From: Paenibacillus apiarius
Lineage (GTDB): Bacteria; Bacillota; Bacilli; Paenibacillales; Paenibacillaceae
Length of the DNA stretch: 64,000 nucleotides
Assembly (NCBI RefSeq): GCF_017052585.1
Contig: NZ_JAFFHZ010000001.1
Location: 1,178,001-1,242,000 of the forward strand
Direction: 5' to 3'
The notes beneath the pieces are model-generated. The model saw nothing but the letters and a program-made list of their open reading frames with translations. It was not told where the DNA came from and did not search any database. The position numbers were made by a program, and so were the translations under genes. Positions 16,410 to 28,000 of this stretch are shown here, piece by piece (position 1 is the stretch's first letter; each line of letters opens with the position of its first letter).

Positions 16410-16614
16410 CTATCATTCCCCCGCATTTCTATTTGCATGGCTTCACCTTTACAAGAAAATAACGAAACCGTTCGGAATTCGTCATTGTTCTTCCGTCTAT
16501 TATCCAGTATAATCGGTTTCAATTCGGCATGCATTCATCAATGACGGATCCGCCATGTTACAACATGCATGATAACCTGGGCCCTATCATGTTCGCCATT
16601 CGAGGAGGATAACC

Positions 16615-17337
16615 ATGAATAGCAATGCACTATTTCATCATGTGGAAATTGTGGCGCACCGCGGTTACGCAGCGATACACCCTGAGAATACAATGGAAGC
16701 CTTACGCCGTGCGCTGGAGCTTGGCGCCGATTCCTTGGAAATAGACGTCCATCATTCCAAGGAAGGCATTCCCGTCGTCATCCATGACGACACGCTGGAT
16801 CGGACGACGGATGGAACCGGCCCGGTGCGCGAGAAGACGATTGAAGATCTGCAGCAAGTGGACGCCGGCACAAAATTCAAGCCCGAATTTGCCGGGTGCC
16901 GCATTCCGTTGCTGGAGGAAGTGCTTGAATTGTGCGGAGGCACGGTCGGATTGCAGCTCGAGCTGAAGGAACGCATCACCGAAGGCGAGGCGCGCGCATT
17001 GCTGCATCTGCTCACGAATTATCGCATGCAGGAACGGACCATGGTCATCTCCTTCCATCCGGACAACTTGCGGCTCGTGCGCTCTCTGCATCCCCATATT
17101 GAACTCGGCTGGTTATCCGACAAGCCGGTTGACCTTGCCCCTTTGCAGGAGCTCGGCCGCGCCACGCTGCTTCTGCAGCATGGGGTCGTACAGCGGCAGC
17201 CCGACATCGTGCAGGCGGCAGAGGCGGCCGGTATCGGGCTTGGCGTATGGACGATACGCGATCTCCAGGACGCCTATCGGCTTGTGCGATTGGGTGTGCG
17301 CCGATTAACGTCCGACATCCCGCTATATCGGGATTAA
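16615..17337 (+). CDS. Glycerophosphodiester phosphodiesterase
   Basis: 240-residue cytoplasmic GDPD/UgpQ-type enzyme that hydrolyses glycerophosphodiesters to glycerol-3-phosphate and an alcohol. Motifs are VAHRGYAAIHPENTMEA (catalytic HRG), DSLEIDVHHSKEGIPVVIHD (metal ligands E and D plus the second catalytic histidine region), DRTTDGTGPV, and LQLELKE. No signal peptide. AGGAGGATAACC precedes the ATG. Transcribed alone and ended by a strong hairpin shared with the sulfate operon. Confidence 0.94.
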   Translation: MNSNALFHHVEIVAHRGYAAIHPENTMEALRRALELGADSLEIDVHHSKEGIPVVIHDDTLDRTTDGTGPVREKTIEDLQQVDAGTKFKPEFAGCRIPLLEEVLELCGGTVGLQLELKERITEGEARALLHLLTNYRMQERTMVISFHPDNLRLVRSLHPHIELGWLSDKPVDLAPLQELGRATLLLQHGVVQRQPDIVQAAEAAGIGLGVWTIRDLQDAYRLVRLGVRRLTSDIPLYRD

Positions 17338-17355
17338 CGATATGCTAACTCAAGA

Positions 17356-17408
17356 AGCGCAAGCGATGATTGCCCTTTTCGGACAACAGCCGCTTGCGCT
17401 GATTTTTG
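17356..17408. terminator. Terminator between GDPD gene and sulfate operon
   Basis: Perfect 10-base arms AGCGCAAGCG / CGCTTGCGCT with a 25-base loop and a following GATTTTTGTT. It lies in the convergent gap and may also stop the minus-strand sulfate operon. Confidence 0.85.
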
Positions 17409-17414
17409 TTCTGT

Positions 17415-18524
17415 TCAGTTTATGCCGGCCAGCACCTCGTACCATATCCCGCGCTTGCTATAGAGCGTCTCTTTGACCTGAGACCAGCCTCCCATATCGC
17501 CAATGCTGAACAGCCCTTCCGGAATCGGATACTTCCGTTCCATCGCATGAGCCGTCTCCTCGTGAACAGGCCGGAAGCCGGCTTCCGCGAACAATTGCTG
17601 TGCCTTTGCTTCGCGCAAATATGTGACAAACGCCCGCGCCACGTCCTCGGTGCCATGCTTCTTCGCATACCGCTCGACGACGACCGCCGGATTCTCAATC
17701 AGAATCGTATGCTTCGGAATAACCATGCCATACGCTATGCCTTCCCGCTTGCGCGACAAAATTTCGTTCTCATACGTCACGATGACGTCACCGACCCCAT
17801 ACTCAAAGGCGGCCATCGAGGCCCTGCCGCTCTTATCCAAGGAAATGACGTTGCGATGAATGCGCAGCAGCAGCTCCTTCGCATGGCGCGGCCCGTCCAG
17901 GTTCTGCTCTGCCGCTGCCTTCAAGCCGGCGCCGTAGATTGCGTTAATATCCCACTGCGCCCCGCCGGACGTCTTCGGATTCGGGTAGAGCACCTCAACA
18001 CCCGGCTTCGTCAGATCCTCCCAGTCACGAATACCGAGCGGGTTGCCTTCCCGCGTTCCCATCACGACGATCGATCGCGTCACCATACCGTCATAGGCGT
18101 CCTGCTCTTTCCAATCGGCAGGCAGCAAGCCGGCGCGCACCAGCTTGTCAACGTCCCCTTCCATGGCAAACAAGGCCACGTCCGCTTCCAGCCCGCCGGC
18201 AATTGACCGTGCCTGCGTGCCGGAAGCTTCGTATGACTCTTGGAAGACGACCTTCTGCCCCGTCTTCGCCTCCCAATCGGCTGCGAATTGGGGCAGAATG
18301 CTCCCGAGAGCTTCCTTCGCCACCGCGTAGGCGCCGATTACAAGCGTTACGCTATCCGTCTCCCTGTCTCCGGCCGCCCCCGCCGCCTGCTTCAGCTGTG
18401 CCGATGCAGCCGCATTCATCCCTTCCGGCGCGGATGAGGGAGACTCCCCGCTGCAAGCGGACCATACAAGGATGAAGAAAAGCAGCGCCGCCGCAACTGC
18501 ATATTTTCTTTTGCCCGTACTCAT
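17415..18524 (-). CDS. Sulfate/thiosulfate ABC transporter substrate-binding lipoprotein
   Basis: 369 residues from the ATG at 18524 (GGAGG upstream). It begins with a lipoprotein signal (KYAVAAALLFFILVWSACSGES; lipobox cysteine in WSAC) and a Ser/Ala-rich linker. The binding domain has ESYEASGTQARSIAGGLEADVALFA, the sulfate-contact region of Sbp/CysP proteins, then PNPKTSGGAQWDINAIYG and DVIVTYENE. It captures sulfate or thiosulfate outside the membrane and hands it to CysT/CysW. It is the last gene of the operon, 25 bases after cysA. Earlier in-frame ATGs lack ribosome sites. Confidence 0.92.
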   Translation of the reverse strand: MSTGKRKYAVAAALLFFILVWSACSGESPSSAPEGMNAAASAQLKQAAGAAGDRETDSVTLVIGAYAVAKEALGSILPQFAADWEAKTGQKVVFQESYEASGTQARSIAGGLEADVALFAMEGDVDKLVRAGLLPADWKEQDAYDGMVTRSIVVMGTREGNPLGIRDWEDLTKPGVEVLYPNPKTSGGAQWDINAIYGAGLKAAAEQNLDGPRHAKELLLRIHRNVISLDKSGRASMAAFEYGVGDVIVTYENEILSRKREGIAYGMVIPKHTILIENPAVVVERYAKKHGTEDVARAFVTYLREAKAQQLFAEAGFRPVHEETAHAMERKYPIPEGLFSIGDMGGWSQVKETLYSKRGIWYEVLAGIN

Positions 18525-18549
18525 CGCACGCCTCCTGCTGACTCCGTCA

Positions 18550-19614
18550 TTATATGAGAACCGGCAACGGGTCCTCTTTGAGCGCATTTTCCTGCATCCA
18601 GCTCCGGTCTTTATCGAATAAATAAATGCGATGGATAAGCACCTGCACACGCTCTCCGATATGAAGCACCGGACTCTCCAGCGACCGGTATGTCTTCAGC
18701 CTCATGCCGCCCACATCCACCTCCACCATCCACTCGCTGCCGCGAAAATGAAGCGCCTTGACCTTGCCTTGAACACTTGCCGAAGGCAGCCGCACTTCGC
18801 CCTCTCTCCCAACTTCAATATATTCCGGCCGTATGAGCGCCTTGCTTTCCTCACCCGGGTTCATGCTTTCGAACCCTTTCAAAGTGTGGGCATTCGACAG
18901 CAGCGTCGATTCGCCGATAAATTCAGCCACGAATGGCGTCTCCGGCAGCTTGTAAATCTCCCATGGCGTCCCCATCTGCTCGACCCGCCCTTGATTAATG
19001 ATCATGATTTCATCGGCCACCTCAATCGCCTCATCCTGATCATGAGTAACGAAAATCGAAGTGATGCCGACCCGCTCAATGAGCTCCTTCAGCCAGCTGC
19101 GCAGCTCTTTGCGAATTTTCGCATCAATGGCCGCGAATGGTTCATCCAGCAGCAATAACTGAGGCTCCGGCGCCAATGCCCGCGCAAAGGCGACGCGCTG
19201 CCGCTGCCCGCCTGACAGCTGATGCGGATACCGCCGTTCCACACCGCTCAGCCCGGTCAGCTCCACCAATTCGGCTACACGTTCCCGAATACGCGCTTTC
19301 GGCCACTTCTGTATCGTCAGGCCGAACGCGATATTGTCGAACACCGACATATGCTTGAACAGCGCATAATGCTGGAACACAAAGCCGATGCCGCGCTGCT
19401 GCGGGGGCACATCGTTCATAAGCTTTCCTTGAAACATAATCTCGCCGCTGTCCGGCTGCTCCAAGCCTGCCAGCATGCGCAGAACAGATGTCTTGCCGCC
19501 GCCGCTTGGACCGATCAGTCCGATTAATTGTCCGGCTTCAATGGAGAATTCCACATCCTGTACGGCGTGATAAGAGCCAAACCATTTGTTTAACTGACGA
19601 ACCTCGATATGCAT
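18550..19614 (-). CDS. cysA: Sulfate ABC transporter ATP-binding protein CysA
   Basis: 354 residues. Walker A GPSGGGKTSVLRMLAG (residues about 36-51), Q-loop FVFQHYALFKHM, signature LSGGQRQRVAFARAL, Walker B LLLLDEPFAAID and switch histidine FVTHDQDEA are all present. A C-terminal TOBE-like regulatory domain follows residue about 240. It energises sulfate uptake with CysT and CysW encoded just upstream; the gap to cysW is two bases, so the genes are translationally coupled. Confidence 0.96.
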   Translation of the reverse strand: MHIEVRQLNKWFGSYHAVQDVEFSIEAGQLIGLIGPSGGGKTSVLRMLAGLEQPDSGEIMFQGKLMNDVPPQQRGIGFVFQHYALFKHMSVFDNIAFGLTIQKWPKARIRERVAELVELTGLSGVERRYPHQLSGGQRQRVAFARALAPEPQLLLLDEPFAAIDAKIRKELRSWLKELIERVGITSIFVTHDQDEAIEVADEIMIINQGRVEQMGTPWEIYKLPETPFVAEFIGESTLLSNAHTLKGFESMNPGEESKALIRPEYIEVGREGEVRLPSASVQGKVKALHFRGSEWMVEVDVGGMRLKTYRSLESPVLHIGERVQVLIHRIYLFDKDRSWMQENALKEDPLPVLI

Positions 19615-19616
19615 CG

Positions 19617-20558
19617 CTATTGCACCCCTTTTTGCCCATTGTGCGCTTGATGCGCCTTGTGCTCTTTATGCTTCTTTGCCCATTCCATCACTAAAAGCAG
19701 CACGACCGAGATGAGAGCCAGAACGAGAGCAACGCTGCTCGCGGCCGCAATATTGAAATTTTCCACGTCCTGATACACCAAAGTCGTGGCCGTCTGCGTC
19801 TTGTTCATAATGTTGCCCGACACAACGAGGACCGCCCCGAATTCACCGAGCGAGCGCGCAATGGTCAGCACAACGCCGTAGAGAACGCCCCAGCGTATTG
19901 ATGGCCATGTGACGCGCCAGAATATCGTCCAATCATAAGCGCCGAGCATCGACGCCGCTTCTTCCTGCTGTGTTCCGATTTCTTGAAGAACGGGAACAAC
20001 CTCTCTGACCATCAGCGGAAACGTAACGAACAGCGTGGCCAGCACCATTCCCGGAAAAGCGTATACGATGTCGATCCCGGCCCGCGCAAACATGGCGCCC
20101 ATTATCGTATTGGGACCAAGCAGCAGAACAATCATAAATCCGCCAATAATCGGGGATACGGCAAACGGAAGATCGATTAAGCTGTTCAATATATGACGGA
20201 GCTTTGTTCCCAGCCAGTTCCCTCTGACGAGCACAAGTGCGGTAAGAATGCCAAAAATCATATTGACGACCGTCACAATTACCACGACGGCGCCCGTCAT
20301 TGCCATGGCATGAATGGCGGCGGGACGAGTCAACGCGTTAATGAACGAATGGAGCCCGTGTTCGAATGCGCCTGCAATCATCTGCAGCAAAGGAGCGATC
20401 AACAGAGCAAAGAAAACAAGGTAAGTAAGGACGATAAGAATGACGGATTGCTTCGGGCGAACTCCCGGCCCAGAGCCAGGCGGCGTGCGAACAGCCCGTG
20501 CGGACTCATATTCGGATAGATCCTTGCAGGAAGAAATCGGGGAGAATGGATCACTCAT
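19617..20558 (-). CDS. cysW: Sulfate ABC transporter permease CysW
   Basis: 313 residues from the ATG at 20558 (GGAGGT upstream), overlapping the cysT stop by four bases. Six membrane segments are visible, and the EAA loop is EEAASMLGAYDWTIFWRVTWP, which docks CysA. LIDLPFAVSPIIGGFMIVLL and VRGNWLG are typical of CysW. The hydrophilic N-terminal extension of about 50 residues before the first helix is longer than usual. Confidence 0.95.
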   Translation of the reverse strand: MSDPFSPISSCKDLSEYESARAVRTPPGSGPGVRPKQSVILIVLTYLVFFALLIAPLLQMIAGAFEHGLHSFINALTRPAAIHAMAMTGAVVVIVTVVNMIFGILTALVLVRGNWLGTKLRHILNSLIDLPFAVSPIIGGFMIVLLLGPNTIMGAMFARAGIDIVYAFPGMVLATLFVTFPLMVREVVPVLQEIGTQQEEAASMLGAYDWTIFWRVTWPSIRWGVLYGVVLTIARSLGEFGAVLVVSGNIMNKTQTATTLVYQDVENFNIAAASSVALVLALISVVLLLVMEWAKKHKEHKAHQAHNGQKGVQ

Positions 20559-21370
20559 ACTTGAGACCTCCGCGCCTGCAGGACGTTGACGAAACACAGT
20601 ACAATAAATGACATCGTTAAGAGGATGACAGATACAACCGCGGCGCCTTGCGGATTATCGCTTTCGATCTCTCCGAAAATATAGACCGATGCAATCAGCG
20701 TCTTGCCCGGTATATTTCCCGCCACGAGCACGACAGCGCCGAATTCCGCCATGGCCCGCGAGAAAGCGAGCATCGCTCCGCTTATGATGCCGGGACGCAT
20801 TTGCGGCAGCAGCACCTGCATAAACGTGCGCATGCGGGACGCTCCCAACATATAGGAAGCTTCTTCTTCGGCCCGATCGGCCTCTTCAAGAAGCGGCTGC
20901 ACGGCGCGGATGACAAAAGGAAATGTGACGAAGACCATGGCGGCGATGATAGCCGGCTCCGCGAATACGATCCGAATGCCGAGCATGTCTGCAAGCCCCC
21001 CGGCCATGCTGCCCGGACCAAGCAGCAGCAAAATCATTAATCCGCCAACCGCCGTCGGCAAGGCAAAGGGCAAATCAACCAAGCTATTGAGCCATGCCCG
21101 CCCGAAGAAGCGGTAACGGTGCAGCACCCAAGCCGACATCGTGCCCAGAGCGACATTGATGGCTGTAGCGATGAGCGCCAGGCGGAAGGTTAGGGCCACT
21201 GACTGCCAAGCGAGCGGTTCCGCCAAGCTTTCTGTGAAACGGGTCCATCCTCCGGCAAAGGATTGAAAGTAAATTCCGCCGATTGGCAGCACAATGAGCA
21301 AAAACACGTACAAAAGCAGCGTGGTGCGAAAGCCCCACAAAGCCCCTTTATGTCGCAGCACTACGTTCAC
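20555..21370 (-). CDS. cysT: Sulfate ABC transporter permease CysT
   Basis: 271 residues. The GTG at 21370 is chosen because GGAGGT (21378-21383) is correctly spaced for it; the ATG at 21385 overlaps that site. Six membrane helices, LVDLPFALPTAVGGLMILLLLGPGS, the EAA loop EEEASYMLGASRMRTFMQVLLP and AMAEFGAVVLVAGNIPGKT identify CysT/CysU. First gene of the operon cysT-cysW-cysA-binding protein. The upstream 60 bases contain an AT-rich stretch (GGAATTATTTAAATGATAC) where sulfur control would be expected, but I cannot identify an operator with confidence. Confidence 0.95.
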   Translation of the reverse strand: MNVVLRHKGALWGFRTTLLLYVFLLIVLPIGGIYFQSFAGGWTRFTESLAEPLAWQSVALTFRLALIATAINVALGTMSAWVLHRYRFFGRAWLNSLVDLPFALPTAVGGLMILLLLGPGSMAGGLADMLGIRIVFAEPAIIAAMVFVTFPFVIRAVQPLLEEADRAEEEASYMLGASRMRTFMQVLLPQMRPGIISGAMLAFSRAMAEFGAVVLVAGNIPGKTLIASVYIFGEIESDNPQGAAVVSVILLTMSFIVLCFVNVLQARRSQV

Positions 21371-21949
21371 CCGTTCTACCTCCATTTATATCAAAGTATC
21401 ATTTAAATAATTCCTACATGTTTACTTGGTTTTTGTTTTCGTTATTTTACCAAAATATAGAACGCTCCGTCAAGGCTGCCGAAGGCTCATATTATAAATA
21501 AGGGAAAGCTGGCTGGTCTTCATCCTTCAACGAACCTTATGCAACTTATTCCAAATGCTTATGATGGGTGAATACCTACGCATTGTTTTTTGACTGCCGC
21601 AACCCGTTTCAAGGAAAACAAAATGCTCCGTTCGCGATAATGGCGCGAGCAAACTGGCGGTGATATGCTTCATTCGCCTCTTTCCTCCATCCTCCCCTTT
21701 CCTCAGGGGGCCGCATGTCCAGCGTCCACTCTGGTTCACTCCCTGCCATTATATCAGCCGTTTTAGGCCATGGTTGCCAAACGAAAAGCGCTATCCCCTC
21801 AAACTCCCCCTCCAGATATCCCTCAACCTCAACCGAGCGATCGCCAACATGCTTTTTTAGGAAAGTCCCCCCATTCTGAATAAAGGGGAGAATGAGGCAA
21901 AGGGGAAACAAGCATACCTCCTCCGCGAAGGGAAAAGCTGGCGAATGAT
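21371..21949. other. Intergenic region with a doubtful small frame
   Basis: About 580 bases between the sulfate operon and the glucan synthase terminator. The first 120 bases hold the sulfate operon promoter. A minus-strand open stretch from 21609 up to about 21940 encodes protein-like sequence (GDRSVEVEGYLEGEFEGIAL, FVWQPWPKTADIMAG, EANEAYHRQFARAIIANGAF) but no start has a good ribosome site, and it begins almost inside the terminator. It may be a small hypothetical gene with an unusual start, or a decayed one. Confidence 0.35.
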
Positions 21950-21981
21950 TTAAAAACAAAAAGCCATCCCGAAAGATGGCT
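21950..21981 (-). terminator. Terminator of the glucan synthase gene
   Basis: AGCCATC / GATGGCT arms with a six-base loop, followed on the minus strand by TTTTTGTTTTTAA, 20 bases after the stop codon. Confidence 0.9.
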
Positions 21982-22001
21982 AAACGAAATATACTGCACA
22001 G

Positions 22002-25000
22002 CTACAACGTCAATTCGACCTCATGCGCGCCCTGTTCATCCCGCAGCGGAATGAATGGCCCCTCTTCCCCGAAATATTGCTCCAAATCGAGCTCTTTTCC
22101 ATCGATGGCCAGCTTGCTCTGACCCTCGTTAGGACGGGACGGACTGCACTTGCCGGCTGGATTGCTGACCTGAATCCGATATTCCGCATTGCCGTGCCGG
22201 TACCGCACGGAGAACGCCGGCCAGTCTTTCGGGATGCACGGGCTAATAATCAGCTTGTCTCCGCGGCGGCGAATGCCAAGAATCCATTCCAGCCCGGCTT
22301 GATACATCCACCCCGCCGCACCCGTGTACCAGGTCCATCCGGCATGCCCTTTATGTGGCTTTGCCGAGTAAACATCGGCCGCCATGACATAGGGCTCCCC
22401 GTAATATCGGTTGACCTCGGCTGGATTCATCGTATGGGTAATCGGGTTCAGCATATGGAACAGCTCGAATGCCTTATCTCCATTTCCGAGCATCGACCAA
22501 GCGACAATGCTCCATATGACTCCATGCGTGTACTGCCCCCCGTTCTCCCGAATGCCAGGCGGGTAGCCTTGAATGTACCCGGGGCTCGGTTCCGTGTTGT
22601 TAAACGGTGGCGTGAGGATATAGGCCATCTCCATATCTCTGTCCACAAGCTCACGGTCAAATGAATTCATGGCCCGCGCGGCCTTGCCTGCTTCCGCGAG
22701 TCCGGAAATGACCGACCAGGACTGGGCGATGGAGTCGATCCGGCATTCCGCTTGATGTACGGAACCGAGCCATTGCCCCGCATCGGTGAAGGCTCTGCGG
22801 TACCATTGACCGTCCCAGCCGTGTTCATTGAGCGCAAGCTTGAGCTGCCCGGCGACGTCGCGATACCGCGCCGCCCGCTCCGTGTCCCCGCGCCGCTCGC
22901 ATACTGCTGCGAACCGGATCAGAACGTCGCCCATGAACCAGCCCAGCCAGACGCTCTCGCCCCGGCCTTCCGCTCCGACGAGGCTCATGCCGTCATTCCA
23001 GTCGCCAATGCCTATGAGAGGCAGGCCGTGTTCGCCGAACCGTTCCAGACTATGGTCAAGCACGCGCAAGCAGTGCTCATATACGGTTCCCGTGTCGCCG
23101 GATAAGACTGTCTCCTCATATCGCTCATGCTCCCCTTCGCGCAGAAGCTCACTTTGCAAATAAGGAGCGCTTTCCTCTAACAGACTGTCGTCCCCCGTAT
23201 GCTCCAAATACCGGCTCAGGGCATAAGGCAGCCAGAGCAGGTCATCGGAGAAGCGGGTGCGGATGCCCCGGTGCGTCTCTTCATGCCACCAGTGCTGGAC
23301 ATCTCCTTCCTTGTACTGGTGGGAAGCATGAATGATAATCTGAGCCCGGGTCAAGTCGGGACGGCAATGCAGCATCGACAGCGAGTCCTGCAGCTGATCA
23401 CGGAAGCCATATGCGCCTCCGGCCTGATAGAAGGCCGATCGAGCCCACATTCTGCATGCCAGCGATTGATACAGAAGCCAATTATTGAGCAGCATATCCA
23501 TCTCCTTGCTCGGCGTGGACACCGCCACCGTTCCCAACAGTCCGCTCCAAAATTGCCGTATCTCTTCATAGGCTTGCTCGCAAGCAGCGGGTTCGCGGTA
23601 TTTGCGCAGCCACTTTTCGGCGGCCTGTACAGAATCGTCGCAGCCCAGCAGCATGTAAATCGTCCGCTCCCCGCCAGGCTCGATGGCAAAGCGGGTCTGT
23701 ACGGCTCCGCAGCTATCGCTCACCGGACCGTCCGAGTCCGACAGCCGGTCCCGCTCAAGCGCCGCTGGCTGCTCCGCCGTCCGGTTCCGACCGATGAATT
23801 CCTGCCTGTCCACCGTCCACGACGTCTCCCGCATGGAGGCATCGGCTGCCGCAGACGGTTCATTCTCTGCGGATGCGGCGGGATACACCGCAAGAAAAGC
23901 CGTCGCATCGCGGAACGTATCCTGGTATGTGTTGCGCGCGATCAAGGCCTGCACCGAGCCGTTCCACTCGCTCACGATGTGCGAAGCGTTGCTCTGACGA
24001 TTCACGCCGAGCACCCACTCCGCGTAATACGTGACGGACAGCTCCCGCCGTTCATCCGACGGGTTGCGCAGGCGCAGCTTCATAATTTTAATCGGAGCGT
24101 CTACGGGCACGAACACGGTCAGCTCCTGATGGAGGCCGCCGCTGTCATGAGCATAGCGCGAATACCCCATCCCGTGAGCGATATTGTACCGAGCTCCTCC
24201 ATCCATGCCCTCCTCTCTGTTAGGGGAACCGACCAACCAATATTCGCCGCTCTTGTCATCCTTGAGATAGCACGCCTCGCCCCGCGGATCCAGCGCAGGA
24301 TCGTTGGACCAAGGGGTCAGCTTGCATTCACGGCTGTTGCGCCACCATGTATATCCCGTGTTCAGCTCGGACACAAGACATCCGAAACGCGGATTGGCCA
24401 TCACGTTGATCCATGGCGCTGGCAGGAAGCGATCATCCTTGAGCGTCATCCGATATTCGCTGCCGTCCCTGGAGAAGCCGCCCCATCCGTTGAAAAAGAG
24501 GAGCGGCGTGGAGTCGGACATCTCACTCTCTCCTGCATTTGCCGTTGATTGATAGGAATCACTCTGCGTGTGCCCTGCTTTAAGACGCTGCTGCTTCGTT
24601 TTCGGCAGATTCGCTTTCGCTTGGCTTGACGGCTTTCGGTTCGCCTCTGCCTGTTCTTCATCTTCTTGGCCTGCTGCCGAATCGGATGCTTCCGCTGCCT
24701 TCAGCTGCGCCTTCAGGCTTGGCCCATCCGCTCGAAGAACGACTCGTGCCGTGGCGAACAGCAGCGCGCGGTCCTCATCCGGCAGTCCAGCCGACGCTAT
24801 GAGATATGCGCTTCCGTGATCGGTGCGGTAACGGTTCAAACGGTGCTCGATGCTGCGCTGCAGGCTTTCCTGCACATTTTGCTGATATCCTTCAAGCGCT
24901 CCGTTCAACACGACCACATCTAAAGACAGCCCTTTGCGAAGCAAATATTCATGGCCTGACAACAGCTTATGGATAAACGGCAAATGAATCGCATCGTCGA

Positions 25001-28000
25001 TAGTGACGAGCACGATGGGCCGATCCCCTGAAACGCCATATGACCATAAGCCGGATTGGGCCTTCGTGTTGACGGCAATACTCGCTTCCTGCTCATCATT
25101 CAATCGCCCAGAATATAGCGCGCGGCTCGCCAGCACATGATACACAGCGGCATCGGCCGGGCTCAACTGCATGTTATGCAGCTCGATTTGGGCATGGGTC
25201 CATGCATGCTCGAACACCCGGTCCGCCTCGGCCTTCCGCGATAAAGTCCGCGCGAGCGCAAGCGCCTCCTCACGCGTGCCGGCTACTCCGGTAACGGCAT
25301 ACAGCGCAATGCGTCCGCCGGCTTGCAGTGTTATTCTTCTCCGCATGATGAACGCCGGATCCGCAACCGAGCCGACTGCTCCGCCCAAGCGGGAACGCAA
25401 TCCTTTCGGCGCGGCCAGCGTATGTCCCCTGCCGATGAAACGAGCCCGATCCGTCTCCATCTCCGGAGTGTCGGACGCTTCTTCTCCATCCGTGAAGACG
25501 TGGAACGCCCACAGCGCCTGCTCGTCCGCGTTTCGCGGCCGTTTGCGCGCGAGCAGGCACCGCGCTTTTGCATCATACTCCGTCTCGATGAACAGCTTCG
25601 TGAAGGCGGGATGGGCTGCATCCGCATCCGGTCGGGCCAGCGCCAATTCAAGGAAGGTAGTCACCTCGAAGGTGCGAGTGTCCGCGCCTGCATGATACAG
25701 CGTCAGCTTGCGCACCTCCGCATCGGCATCGGGAGATACCGCGATTTCCAATGCGGTCTGCATCTCCCCGTCCGTCCGCTTGAACAGCGCTTTCTCCAAC
25801 GAAAAATGCGCCTCGGCGAAAGACGGCGGCACGCGGCATGGCTGATAGGTCGGCGACCAGCACTCATCCCGTTGCACGTCCCGAATGTACATGTAGCTGC
25901 CCCAGTCATCCTTCACCGGATCCTCCCGCCAACGGGAGACGGCCAGCCCTTGAGACCGCAGCTGCCCGCTGCCGCTGTTCGTAATCACGGTCGTGAACGA
26001 ACCGTTGGACAGTATCGCCGCTTCCGGCGCCGGAGTATCGGCAGACGGATAGGAGCGGACCGGTGATGCCTGAGGCTGCGTCGGCTGCGCAATGCGCTGG
26101 ATGCCCGCTGCCTCAACGCGCGCCTGCGCCGGCTTGGCCGGAATCCGCTCCTGCAGCAGCAATTCAGCAGTCTGGATGCGTTTATCCCGATGGAAACGCT
26201 CGATCATGTTATGGTCATGCAGCATATTGGCGATGGTCAGCAGACTCATCCCTTGATGATGGGCCATGAAGCTGCGAATGACCTCGGCCTTGCTGCCGTC
26301 CGGCATTCGTTCCGGCGTGCAGTCAATCGCTTCATAGAAGCCGTACTTGCCCCGGGCTCCCATTTCCTCCATCCGGCGCAAGTTGTCCATGCCTTCGGCA
26401 ACAGCATATGGAAGCGCCATGATTGCCGCATACGGCGCCAGCACCAAATCCTGCTCCAGCCCCCGCTTGAAGCCGAGACCGGGAACGCCGAATGCCCGGT
26501 ATTGATAGTTTTTCTGGTAGTCGAAGGCATAATATCCCGATTCCGAAATGCCGAACGGAACGCCGCGTTCCTTTGCATACGCCATCTGCTGGCGAACGAC
26601 GCCCCGGTACGTGCTGTCCCAAATTGTTTTTGGATAGGTGCGCATCAAGAGCCAGGGCATTAAATATTCGAACATCGTTCCCGACCAGGAGACGAGCGCC
26701 GTGCGCCCGCCTTGACTGCGGGTGGCCCGCCCAAGCGCCATCCAGTGGGACACCGAGATTTGCCCCAGCGCGATCGCGACGAAGCTCGTCTGTCTCGCTT
26801 CGGACGCGAGCAGGTCATACAATACCGCGTCGCGTTCTCCGCTGGCCGCGTGATACCCCAGCACGAACAGCTTGGCTTTGTGATCGTACAACGCGCGGAA
26901 ATCGGTGCCGTTAATGAGCGTTTCCACACGCTCCAACAGCTCCCGGCCGCGCTCCAGAACCTGATCCGGCCCATGGGATGACTCCTGCTTCAGCTTTTCC
27001 AGCTCGGCCGCAAATTCAAAGTGCAGATCATCCCTGCCATCTGAATCGAGCCGATTGCGCTCGGAATGTGCTTTTCCGGGAAATTCCTTCATGAGCCATT
27101 CCGCCACTCCTTGCTTAACTGCAATGAGACTGGCTACGAAGTTGCCGGAATCGACCGTGGACACATATACGGGAACGAGCGGCTTGAGGGTAAGCGTGTC
27201 ATACCAATTGAACAAATGCCCGTTCCACTTTTCCATCCGTTCCACAGAATGGATGGTTCGTTCCAATCGTTCCAGCAGCTCGGCCGTGTTGATAAATCCG
27301 AAGTCCCGCGCGGTCAAAGCCGCAGTCAGGAAAAAGCCGATATTGGTCGGAGAAGTGCGATGAGCGACGCCATTGGGCGGATCAATCTGCACATTGTCCG
27401 GAGGGAGCCAATGATCTTCGGCTACCGTGTAATCTTCATAAAAAGCCCAGATTTGCCGGGCGAGCTCCCGCAGCTCCCGTTCGTCGTGCACGGACACGGA
27501 TTCCGCCTTTTCCGGCTCCGCTTGATCCAGCCAGCGAATGACGGCCGGGGCCATTGCCCATAGCAGGCACAACACCACGCCAAAGCTTGCTATATATGGA
27601 TCCCGCTGCAGTATGGAAGCCGCGGCTGCGAGCAGCACGAGCACATAGCCCGCCGTCATTCCTAAGAGAGGGGGATGCGCGTTCTCCCGGTTGCTGCGTT
27701 CGATGTGCAAAGAACTTGTCCACTCCAGCAAGCGGCGTTTGCTGATTGATAGCCTGTATAGGGTTCTGGCGATGGCATCAGCCATCAGCACCGCTTGGAA
27801 AGGCAAAGCAAGCAAAGCGAGCCCCGCATGAGCCGCAGCCATGCCGATTCCCCTTGGATCCCATTCCGCTCGGGTCAGATTCACCAATTGACGGATGACG
27901 GGAATGAACATCGTCGCCAGCACGACGCCCAGCCACCTCCAAGGCGTCCCGGGCAGGATGGTGAATCCGAGCAGCAGTGCGAATAAGACGATCGGAAGCA

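Noticed and set aside
21609-21959. 116-codon minus-strand gene after the glucan synthase
   Set aside because: Its first codons lie in a terminator and no good ribosome site exists; kept only as a doubtful frame in the intergenic entry.
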